Below, one piece after another: positions 44,119-51,845 of a stretch of 64,000 bases of DNA. Every line of letters starts with the position of its first letter. Positions within the stretch are counted from its first letter, which is position 1. Source of the DNA: Mobiluncus sp034180645 (GTDB lineage Bacteria > Actinomycetota > Actinomycetes > Actinomycetales > Actinomycetaceae); assembly GCF_034180645.1 (NCBI RefSeq), contig NZ_JAXFNY010000014.1:1-64000 (forward strand), in the 5' to 3' direction. A program made the translations under genes and the position numbers. The notes beneath the pieces were generated by a model. That model had not been told where the DNA came from, did no database searches, and was given only the letters and a program-made list of their open reading frames with translations.

Positions 44119-44855
44119 TTAGCGGCGAGCCCGGCGGCGAGACGCGACCATCATGGCTCCGCCGGAGAGGAACACAATCATAGCTCCGCCAGCCAGCGTT
44201 TCGGCAGACGAACCGGTAGCTGCCAAAGCCTTATCCGGCCCTTGTGCCACCGGAATTCGGGGAGCTGCCGGGGTAAAGACTCCCGCGACCGGGGGCTCGG
44301 GAGCTGCCGGGGTAGTGGTAACACCCGCGACCGGAGGTTCGGGCTCGCTGGGAGGAATCACAGTCCCTCCCGGAACGAGATTGGGGACAACACTCGGCGT
44401 ATCCGGGGTGACCGGCGGATTCGGATTCGGGTTCTCGGGTTCTGCCGGAGTGGGTTTCGGCTTGATGTCCAAAGTCAAGGAAACAACGTGTCCATATTCC
44501 TGTTTGGGATCGGAGTCGTCATAGCCGAGACCGCCCTGGCCATGGTCTTGCTCGGCACACAAATACCTGTAAAGTCCCGTGAAATGACCTAACCACCTTT
44601 GTTCGCGCGAGGCGCCGCTGCCGAATCCATTTGATTTTGAGTATCAGCATCGCTGGAAACCGGGTCGGTAACTGGGGTGAGTGCCGCAGGGGATTCCTGG
44701 GAGGGAACCTCAGGAGTGGGGGTTTCGGTTGCGAAAGCAGCCGGGACAAAACCGGTCATGCCCAACCCCAGAGTCAAAGCGGCTGAGGAGCCGATAACCA
44801 GAGCACGGTTGGTGAAACGAGTCAACAACCGGGGGTCACAGTGAGAAGTTTTCAA
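44119..44855 (-). pseudogene. LAxTG cell-wall-anchored surface protein, frameshifted
   Basis: Two minus-strand pieces together make one surface protein. The 5' piece (44589-44855) has a signal peptide (LVIGSSAALTLGLGMTGFV ... AFA) and a Pro/Thr-rich start, then hits TAG. The 3' piece is open in the -1 frame through RWLGHFTGLYRYLCAEQD, a Pro-rich stalk and the sorting signal LAATG plus hydrophobic segment and RRRARR. The frame change must lie between about 44592 and 44648. It could be a real mutation, phase variation or a sequencing error. If intact, sortase would attach it to the wall. Confidence 0.75.
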
Positions 44856-44955
44856 ATTTGTTGTATTTCCTCTTTCTTAGTTCGCCTGGGTCTTTTCAGA
44901 CATTTCCCAGACGATTCACACCACGTTCTCTCATTGTGTCGTCATTCTTCCCACA

Positions 44956-44975
44956 TTCTTAGAAATTTGTAAGAA
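44956..44975. promoter_or_regulatory. 20-bp palindrome upstream of the surface protein gene
   Basis: TTCTTAGAAATTTGTAAGAA is an almost perfect dyad (18 of 20 positions symmetric) about 100 bp upstream of the surface-protein start, in a non-coding A/T-rich gap between that gene and the 3' end of xthA. It is a candidate operator; no regulator is identified. Confidence 0.45.
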
Positions 44976-45014
44976 ATGACCGAACAATTCTTAAAAACAA
45001 CTGAATGTGTGAGT

Positions 45015-45899
45015 TTACTCCGCGAAATTGTAGGCCACCGTGAGCGGGGCATGATCCGTGAAACGGGCATCGTAAGCCGGTGCGCGATAGACCGCGGCCG
45101 ATTGGGCTTTTCCGGCCAGTCCGGGGGTAGCCATGTGATAATCCAGGCGCCAGCCAGCGTTATTGTCGTAAGCCTTACCGCGCCACGACCACCAGGTATA
45201 GGGACCGTCCGTGTCTCCCGCCAAGGCCCGTCCTACATCTACACAAGGCAGGCCGTCCCGCCCAGAAAGCGTGTCGGACATCCATGCGTCCAGGAACGCA
45301 ATCTCTTCATCCATGACCCCGGAGGTTTTATTGTGATTAGGTTTCCAGTTCTTAATGTCGCGGGCGGTGCGCACAATGTTGAAATCCCCGCAAATCAGGG
45401 CCTCTTGCGGCGTGTTGGAGCCCGCTCCCGCCACAGCGCGCACCCCCAGCTGGTCCACCCGCTTGCCAACTCGATTGAGGTAAGCCAGCTTTTGTTCCTG
45501 CTTTTCCGTGTTAAGCTCCCCGGAATGCAGATAGGCGCTGACCAAGGTAAACGTCGCCCCGTTGGGTCCGTGAATCTCACCTTCCAGCCAGCGTCCGGAA
45601 TCTACGTCCGGTTCCCCGCCAATCTCTGCATAAAAATCCGGGGGGAGCCCTTCGGTAATCGAACCAATCTCCCAGCCGGAATCGCGCCTAGCCCCGAGCG
45701 CCACCCCTGCGCGGCCTTTCACTCGGCAGGGCCATACGTGCACGTCCCAAGCCGGACCGAACAAATCCTGGGTGTCTGATGGGGTGGCCCGCACCTCTTG
45801 CAGACACAGCAAATCCGAATCGTCATTATCCAGCCAGTCCCCAAACCCTTTGCGGAACGCCGCCCGGACACCGTTGACATTGACAGTGGTTACTTTCAT
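45015..45899 (-). CDS. xthA: Exodeoxyribonuclease III
   Basis: A 294-aa AP endonuclease / 3'-5' exonuclease of the EEP fold. Motifs: TVNVNGVRAAF, LCLQEVRAT, NTPQEALICGDFNIV (catalytic Asp and Asn), WWSWRG and the C-terminal FTDHAPLTV with catalytic His. Cytosolic base-excision repair, logically linked with the Nei gene elsewhere in the window. Confidence 0.95.
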   Translation of the reverse strand: MKVTTVNVNGVRAAFRKGFGDWLDNDDSDLLCLQEVRATPSDTQDLFGPAWDVHVWPCRVKGRAGVALGARRDSGWEIGSITEGLPPDFYAEIGGEPDVDSGRWLEGEIHGPNGATFTLVSAYLHSGELNTEKQEQKLAYLNRVGKRVDQLGVRAVAGAGSNTPQEALICGDFNIVRTARDIKNWKPNHNKTSGVMDEEIAFLDAWMSDTLSGRDGLPCVDVGRALAGDTDGPYTWWSWRGKAYDNNAGWRLDYHMATPGLAGKAQSAAVYRAPAYDARFTDHAPLTVAYNFAE

Positions 45900-45913
45900 G
45901 TATTACCTCCGAT

Positions 45914-47062
45914 TCAGTTTCCGGGACGCAGTGCCGGGGCCACCGGATGTCCCGACAGGGGTTTGTCGGCCGCGGTTTCCCGGCGATTTTTGCTGCCCCA
46001 AATGACTTGCTGAGACAAACGCCAAGCGGCTTCTTCCTGGGCGGGGGACCAAATCCGGCCAGAAAGCGGATCGTGGGGCCAGGACAAACTGGCGGGAGCC
46101 GAAACCGTCACGAAGTTCGGACGCTCGGAAAAATGCGGGAAGTCCGCCACCGGTGCCGGAGCCGCCGGAGGGTTCGCAATCCAGCAAGACATATACAAGA
46201 ACAGGCGGCCCAACACGTTGACCCACAGGATAATGGTCAACACCAGCGTAAACGGGGCGTAGGCGGGGGGTACGCTGGCGGCCAGGTAGGCTCCTGACAT
46301 CTGCAGAGCCGTAGACAAAAATCCCAATGCCCCCGTCCCAATCCACAAATCGCGGCGCGGAGCCCGCACCAAAGCCAGGTAGCGCAGTGTGAAAGCCAGA
46401 ATTAAAGTTGTCAAGACACTGGTCAGGACGAAAGCTCCGGCATTTATCAGACCGGGGGGAACCGGCAGAGCCAGCGGCAGCCGGCGCTGCAAAGTACGAA
46501 CCACAACGATGGAACCCGAACCCAAAACCGAAGCCAAAATCCCCCCGAGACACAAAGCCAGGAACATACACGCATCCCGCAGCGCATTTTTCCACCCTGC
46601 CCCGGGGCGCTGCGGCAGTCCGAAGACGGTTTGGATGCTGACGCGCAAAGCCGCGACCACCCGGATTCCCGCCATGATGGACACGACCAAAGCCACCAAA
46701 GTTCCCCAGGTAAAGCTGGGTGTCGCAATCGCGGCGGGGTCAATCAGACCCGGCTGCCCATCAATCCTAATCGCTCCGGGAATCCATTGATTAACATCCT
46801 GAAAAATCGTGTGACTGGTCAGAGGGAAAGCAAAGATCATGACTTGCGCGGTCATGATAATCAGGGTCACTATCCCCGCCATAGAAAACAGGGCGGTATA
46901 GGCGATGCCGCCAGCCAATAGGTTCGAGGAGGCGTTTTGATAACGCAGGTAAGCCCGCATAATTCGCGTGGTATTGAGCCACTCCATGAAGGCCTTCATG
47001 AGTTCCACCACTCCCTCGGGGGCAGCGGGCTCGGCTGGCGGGGAATCAAGTTGCTTCGTCAC
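45914..47062 (-). CDS. YihY/BrkB-family inner membrane protein
   Basis: A 382-aa protein with six predicted membrane segments between about residues 45 and 300. Family landmarks are the AYLRYQNASSNLLAGGIAYTALFS region and the Ala/Gly-rich helices later. Function of the family is unsettled (once called ribonuclease BN, later disproved). It lies 14 bp downstream of... xthA's start, in the same direction, so transcription probably runs yihY then xthA. Confidence 0.85.
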   Translation of the reverse strand: MTKQLDSPPAEPAAPEGVVELMKAFMEWLNTTRIMRAYLRYQNASSNLLAGGIAYTALFSMAGIVTLIIMTAQVMIFAFPLTSHTIFQDVNQWIPGAIRIDGQPGLIDPAAIATPSFTWGTLVALVVSIMAGIRVVAALRVSIQTVFGLPQRPGAGWKNALRDACMFLALCLGGILASVLGSGSIVVVRTLQRRLPLALPVPPGLINAGAFVLTSVLTTLILAFTLRYLALVRAPRRDLWIGTGALGFLSTALQMSGAYLAASVPPAYAPFTLVLTIILWVNVLGRLFLYMSCWIANPPAAPAPVADFPHFSERPNFVTVSAPASLSWPHDPLSGRIWSPAQEEAAWRLSQQVIWGSKNRRETAADKPLSGHPVAPALRPGN

Positions 47063-47077
47063 GGGGCCTCCGCACTT

Positions 47078-47617
47078 TCAAGTGTGTAACTGAGGGTGGG
47101 CGAAAATTTTGGGCAGTTCGCCGGTGACACTTTTGGGTATTCCCGAGCCCAGCGGGAGGATGGCCAACTGTTCGACATGGTCCGGTTCAATGAGCGAACA
47201 ATCAACGCCGTCAACCATGAAAAAGCCGTGGGAACGCTTCGACAGGGCCGCTAGCCGATCCAGGTCCTCATCGGTGACGTTGATCCCCAAGGTGATGTGC
47301 GGATAGTAGGGGAAGCGTGACTCGGTGTCCAGGGGGCCGAAGCGGAGCCGTTTCGCCAATTCTTTGCAGGCCTCATGCCCGCGCTGCACCTCGATATAGA
47401 CGACCGGGGACACGGGCCGAAAATCTCCGATGTTGCCGAAGCTGATGACAAAAGGTGAAAAGGACCGGCAGATTTCAGCAGCCTGAGCCTGAATCTCAGG
47501 GACTTGTTCACGATCCACCGCGCGCGGCTCCACGACGGTGACGTGCGGGGGTACGCCGTCAGTTTTCGTGACTTTCTGCAGCTCGCCAGCGTAGGGTTCG
47601 GGCACGGGAATAATCAT
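47078..47617 (-). CDS. 2'-5' RNA ligase / 2H phosphoesterase family protein
   Basis: About 179 aa from ATG 47617 (MIIPVPEPY); the upstream extension is antisense to manC. The two HxTx motifs of the 2H superfamily are clear: PPHVTVVE and YPHITLGI. Such proteins hydrolyse 2',3'-cyclic phosphates or join 2'-5' RNA ends; the substrate here is unknown. It is 15 bp upstream of yihY in the same direction. Confidence 0.88.
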   Translation of the reverse strand: MIIPVPEPYAGELQKVTKTDGVPPHVTVVEPRAVDREQVPEIQAQAAEICRSFSPFVISFGNIGDFRPVSPVVYIEVQRGHEACKELAKRLRFGPLDTESRFPYYPHITLGINVTDEDLDRLAALSKRSHGFFMVDGVDCSLIEPDHVEQLAILPLGSGIPKSVTGELPKIFAHPQLHT

Positions 47618-47721
47618 GCCCAAATAAACCTGGCCTTCTTTACGAGGGGGTAGATACACGAGGTAAAGCCTACTCTGTTCAACGCAAAAACTCACGCCTG
47701 GCCTCCAGTAGGATTTGTTTT

Positions 47722-48798
47722 GTGGAAATTCATGCGATAGTGCCTGCCGGAGGATACGGGCGGCGGCTGTGGCCCTGGTCGACGGCGGCGAAGCCAAAGT
47801 TCCTGCTCAACATCAACGGGACGCAAAGCCTGGTGCAGCAAACCGCGGCACGTTTGGCGCCGATTTGTCAATCCTTGACTTTCGTAACCGGCGCACCTCA
47901 CCAAGAGGCTTTAGCCGCACAAGTCACTGCTCTGGACTTGTCGGTTCCGGTGCGTTGCGTGGCGGAACCTAGCCCGCGCGATTCTATGCCGGCCATAGCT
48001 TTGGGAGCTGCTCTGATAGAGCAGCGTTACGGAACCTGCGTGGTTGGGTCTTTCGCGGCAGACCATCTCATTGCAAACCCTGCGGCATTTTGTGAAGCCC
48101 TCGCCCGGGCTGTCCCAGCTGCCAAAGCCGGATGGCTCACGACCATCGGGATTGTGCCGACCGAACCGGCGACCGGGTTCGGTTATATAGAGGTGGGACC
48201 CGCCCTGGACGGAGAACTCATCGGGGTTCGTCGGGCGCAGTCCTTCACGGAAAAACCGGATGCAACCACCGCCAGCGCTTGGCTGGCGACCGAGAACTAC
48301 CTGTGGAACGCGGGTATGTTTGTGGTGCGCAGTGATGTGCTGCTCGATGCTTTGGAGGCACGAGTGCCAGGGTCAGGCGCAGCGGTGCGAAAACTTGCCG
48401 CGGGATGGGAAACGTTGAGTTCGGACGCGAAAACTGCATTGTGGGAGGGTGTCGTTGCGGCGCCGATTGATACCGTGTTGGCAGAACCGTTGGCACGAGA
48501 CGGACGAGTTGCGGTGGTGCCGGCCCGCCCGGACTTGGGATGGTCAGACGTGGGCGATTGGGAAGCGGTGCGCCGCGTCGTCAGTAACGCCTCTGAACTG
48601 GCGAATCTGAGCCCGGAAATCCCGGTCTATACCGATGCCGCCCCCGCCGCCCTGGTGAGGGCAGAAAACCTGAGAGGTGTCGCGATTATCGGAATCCCCG
48701 GCGCTGTGGTGGTGGAATCCGCAGGTCAGCTGCTGGTGACGACCCAAGAGTTTGCCCAAAACGTTAAAGTTGCTTCCGGCGCTGCTGATAATTGGTGA
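47722..48798 (+). CDS. manC: Mannose-1-phosphate guanylyltransferase
   Basis: A 358-aa nucleotidyltransferase making GDP-mannose for glycan synthesis. The start is GTG 47722. The N-terminal pyrophosphorylase signature reads VPAGGYGRRLWPWSTAAKPKFLL; SFAADHLI, FTEKPDATTA and WNAGMFV follow, as in the ManC/RfbM family. The length fits the monofunctional enzyme without the isomerase domain. Confidence 0.93.
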   Translation: MEIHAIVPAGGYGRRLWPWSTAAKPKFLLNINGTQSLVQQTAARLAPICQSLTFVTGAPHQEALAAQVTALDLSVPVRCVAEPSPRDSMPAIALGAALIEQRYGTCVVGSFAADHLIANPAAFCEALARAVPAAKAGWLTTIGIVPTEPATGFGYIEVGPALDGELIGVRRAQSFTEKPDATTASAWLATENYLWNAGMFVVRSDVLLDALEARVPGSGAAVRKLAAGWETLSSDAKTALWEGVVAAPIDTVLAEPLARDGRVAVVPARPDLGWSDVGDWEAVRRVVSNASELANLSPEIPVYTDAAPAALVRAENLRGVAIIGIPGAVVVESAGQLLVTTQEFAQNVKVASGAADNW

Positions 48799-48879
48799 TA
48801 CGGTTGCCAAGCAAGGACAATTCGGCAGGATAGCCAAGGCCAAGGGCCGCTGGCGAAAGAACCGAAATAAGGACTAGGT

Positions 48880-49599
48880 ATGAAGACTTTTTTTAACCGG
48901 CATCCCCGGGGCGGGATGCAACGGGAACTGGCGGATCAGGCTTTGCTACGCTCGAAAGTCGATCCGAAGTGGACCGAAGAGGACCCGTGGCGAGTCCTTA
49001 GAATCATGGGGGAGTTCGTTGACGGTTTCGAGTCTCTGGCGGATGTCGGTAAAGCCATCACGGTGTTCGGTTCCGCCCGAGTCGAACCCGGCACGAAGTA
49101 CTATCGGCTCGGCGAAGATATCGGCAAAGTTTTTGCCCAAGCCGGGTTCTCCATCATCACCGGTGGCGGTCCGGGGCTGATGGAGGCGGTCAGCAAAGGG
49201 GCACGCCGCAACGATGGAATGACCATCGGTCTGGGAATCGAGTTACCTCATGAGCAAGGAATCAACGAGTACGTTGATTTGGGGATTGACTTTCGGTACT
49301 TTTTCGTACGCAAGACCATGTTCGTGAAATATGCCCAAGCCTTCGTGGCTCTGCCCGGCGGTTTCGGGACTCTGGATGAACTTTTTGAATGCGTCACGCT
49401 GCGTCAAACCAGCAAAATTCAGCAATACCCGATTGTGCTGGTCGGGCACGAGTATTGGGACGGGCTGATGAAATGGGTTCGTAAGTGCCTGGTCGAGGAA
49501 GGGATGGCTAGCACCGCGGACGCCTCCATTATTCAGGTGGTTGACACCGCCGAAGAAGCTCTCTATGTGATACAGAACACTTTGCCGAAAACACACTGA
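48880..49599 (+). CDS. LOG-family nucleotide phosphoribohydrolase (TIGR00730)
   Basis: A 239-aa Rossmann-like protein with the LOG signature PGGFGTLDELFE and the phosphate-binding TGGGPGLMEAVSKGA. Members cleave AMP-type nucleotides (for example cytokinin riboside monophosphates) to base and ribose 5-phosphate. Its physiological substrate here is unknown. SD GGACTAGG precedes ATG 48880. Confidence 0.9.
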   Translation: MKTFFNRHPRGGMQRELADQALLRSKVDPKWTEEDPWRVLRIMGEFVDGFESLADVGKAITVFGSARVEPGTKYYRLGEDIGKVFAQAGFSIITGGGPGLMEAVSKGARRNDGMTIGLGIELPHEQGINEYVDLGIDFRYFFVRKTMFVKYAQAFVALPGGFGTLDELFECVTLRQTSKIQQYPIVLVGHEYWDGLMKWVRKCLVEEGMASTADASIIQVVDTAEEALYVIQNTLPKTH

Positions 49600-49716
49600 C
49601 CGAAGCTGAGCCCGCGAAACGGCGCATTTGCAATACCTGTCTGAAAAGAATTCCCTATCAATGCCGGAACTTCCCGTATAATAGAGAGGTAAAGCCGTTT
49701 TTGAAAAGAGGAACAA

Positions 49717-49884
49717 ATGGCAGCCATGAAACCCCGCACCGGGGACGGACCCCTGGAAGTCACTAAAGAACCGCGCTGTAACGTGATGCGTATTCCTGCA
49801 GACGGGGGCGGTCGTTTGGTTATTGAACTCAACGATGAGGAAGTCGCTACCTTAGCTAAGGAACTAGAGAAGTTTTTGAAATAG
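49717..49884 (+). CDS. DUF3117 small protein
   Basis: A 55-aa protein, shorter than the usual ORF cutoff. ATG 49717 follows AAGAGGAAC. The sequence MAAMKPRTGDGPLEVTKE and the ending LAKELEKFLK match the actinobacterial DUF3117 family, which has no known function. Its TAG overlaps the GTG start of the O-methyltransferase (TAGTG), so the two are coupled. Confidence 0.93.
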   Translation: MAAMKPRTGDGPLEVTKEPRCNVMRIPADGGGRLVIELNDEEVATLAKELEKFLK

Positions 49885-50543
49885 TGCCGCGTTTTAACGA
49901 GTCTCAAATTTCCATCGATAAGACCTCGAGCTGGTCCTATGCGGAAGATTTTTTACCGGAATCTGAAACTATAGCCATCGCCAGGCAGCGAGGCAGAGAA
50001 CTCGGTTCCGTGCCGATATCCCCCGGAGCAGGGGCGACACTACGAATGTTGGCCGGGGCTTCTGGAGCTAGGTCCGTGCTGGAGATTGGTACCGGAACCG
50101 GGGTGTCCTCCCTGTGGACACTGGCCGGAATGCCCGCGGATGGGGTATTGACCACTATTGATGTCGACCCGAAGCTCCACGCGGTCGCCAAGGAAATCCT
50201 GACGAGAGCGGGTATCTCACTCACGCGAGTACGCATGATCACGGGACGCGCCCTGCAAGTCCTCACGCGCCTCAGTCGGGGAGCCTACGACATGGCTGTG
50301 GTGGACGGGGATCCTGGCGAAACCCAAGCCTATGTCGAGCTGTTAAACCCGGCTCTGCGCCCAGGAGGGCTACTGGTCATAGTCCACGCCATGTGTAATG
50401 ACTCGGTGGCTGACCCCGCTCGGCGTGAACCGGACACCGTGGCGATGCGCGAAGTGCTGCGTCACATTCAAGAATCCGAACAATGGACCGCAAACCTGCT
50501 GCCAGTCGGAGACGGGCTGCTGGTAGCAATTAAAAACCGTTAA
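49884..50543 (+). CDS. Class I SAM-dependent O-methyltransferase
   Basis: A 219-aa protein. The SAM motif is VLEIGTGTGVSSLW, then TTIDVDPKLHAVAKE and YDMAVVDGDPGETQAYVE with the metal-site Asp, as in the catechol/caffeoyl-CoA O-methyltransferase family. In mycobacteria the same DUF3117-O-methyltransferase pairing is seen near sigE. Start GTG 49884 is coupled to DUF3117. The substrate is unknown. Confidence 0.9.
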   Translation: MPRFNESQISIDKTSSWSYAEDFLPESETIAIARQRGRELGSVPISPGAGATLRMLAGASGARSVLEIGTGTGVSSLWTLAGMPADGVLTTIDVDPKLHAVAKEILTRAGISLTRVRMITGRALQVLTRLSRGAYDMAVVDGDPGETQAYVELLNPALRPGGLLVIVHAMCNDSVADPARREPDTVAMREVLRHIQESEQWTANLLPVGDGLLVAIKNR

Positions 50544-50565
50544 TTATCCTACGGAACGCTCCTAC

Positions 50566-50598
50566 GGCGGGCCGGGAATCTACCATTCCAGACCCGCC
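50566..50598. terminator. Bidirectional hairpin between O-methyltransferase and mrp
   Basis: GGCGGG/CCCGCC outer stem with an inner GGAAT/ATTCC stem lies in the 75-bp gap between converging genes. Weak T content. Confidence 0.6.
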
Positions 50599-50618
50599 CT
50601 GCAGACCCGATGTTGCCA

Positions 50619-51755
50619 CTATTTTACGGTGACGTTCAAACGATGACCTTTCAGGCTGCGTGCCCGTTTGCTCAAAGTAGCGGCCGCGGAACGCAAAGCC
50701 GCCCCGGCGACGGATTGTCCGTTCTTGGCGGACTCGCTGGTAGAGAGGGGCTCACCGCCATCGGAGGCTTCCCGATAGGCGACTTCCAGAGGAATCTGTG
50801 CCAAAAGCGGAACTTCGTAACCCAAGATCTGAGACAGCCGAGAGGCCACCTGCTCTCCGCCTCCCGTTCCAAAGACCTCGATACGAGAGCCGTCCGGGCC
50901 GGTCAGGTAACTCATATTCTCAATCACCCCCACGACCTTTTGGTTCGTGCCCGAAGCTATCGAACCGGCGCGTTCGGCGACTTCGGCAGCTGCGAGCTGC
51001 GGGGTGGTCACGACGACGATTTCCGAGTTTGGCAGCAGCTGTGCCACCGAAATCGCCACGTCGCCGGTCCCGGGGGGCAGGTCGAGGAGCAACACATCCA
51101 AATCTCCCCAGAAAGTCTCGGACAGGAACTGTTCCAAAGCCCGATGCAGCATCGGACCGCGCCAAACTACCGGCTGTCCGTCAGGAACGAACATGCCCAT
51201 CGAAATAACTTTTACCCCGTGAGCGGTGGGTGGCATCATCATGTCTCCCACCGGGGTGGGAGCCGCGTCCTCCAACCCGAGCATGCGCGGAATCGAGAAT
51301 CCGTAAATGTCGCAGTCCAAAACCGCCACTTTCAGGCCGGAATCCGCCATTGCGGCCGCTAGGTTAGCGGTGACCGAGGACTTGCCGACCCCGCCTTTTC
51401 CAGAAGTAATAGCGTAGACACGGGTCAGGGAGTCCGGTTGAGTAAAGGGGATTACCGGCCTAGCTCCCAGTAGCTTTTCCTTCACCCGGTCCAGTTCCTC
51501 GCGGCTCATGACACCCATTTCCACTTCCACGGAAGTCACGCCGGGAACTTCCGCCAGGCGCGCTTTGGCGTCTTGCTCAATCTGAGCCTGCAGGGGGCAT
51601 CCCGCGATAGTCAGGGCGATGCGGACAAAAACATGGCCCGATTCGTCAATTTTCAGTTCCTGGACCATATCCAAATCGGTGATTGACCGGCGAATCTCAG
51701 GGTCAATGACTTTCTCCAGGGCTTTCATCAGTTCATCTGTAGTGGGTAATGTCAT
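50619..51755 (-). CDS. mrp: Mrp/NBP35 iron-sulfur cluster carrier ATPase
   Basis: A 378-aa protein with an N-terminal MIP18/DUF59 domain (VIDPEIRRSITDLDMV) and a ParA-like deviant P-loop SGKGGVGKSSV near residue 113. ENMSYL and FGTGGGEQVA follow. The CxxC cluster ligands found in many Mrp proteins are absent between these motifs, as in several actinobacterial homologues, so cluster binding must differ. Same-strand neighbours are absent; it stands alone. Confidence 0.93.
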   Translation of the reverse strand: MTLPTTDELMKALEKVIDPEIRRSITDLDMVQELKIDESGHVFVRIALTIAGCPLQAQIEQDAKARLAEVPGVTSVEVEMGVMSREELDRVKEKLLGARPVIPFTQPDSLTRVYAITSGKGGVGKSSVTANLAAAMADSGLKVAVLDCDIYGFSIPRMLGLEDAAPTPVGDMMMPPTAHGVKVISMGMFVPDGQPVVWRGPMLHRALEQFLSETFWGDLDVLLLDLPPGTGDVAISVAQLLPNSEIVVVTTPQLAAAEVAERAGSIASGTNQKVVGVIENMSYLTGPDGSRIEVFGTGGGEQVASRLSQILGYEVPLLAQIPLEVAYREASDGGEPLSTSESAKNGQSVAGAALRSAAATLSKRARSLKGHRLNVTVK

Positions 51756-51845
51756 ACCTTCATGCTAATGCCAGCGCTGGGTTTTTTCACACTAGGGCGA
51801 TAGGCTTAACCCTTGTTATATACGCGGCAGCGATGAGGGGGTAAG

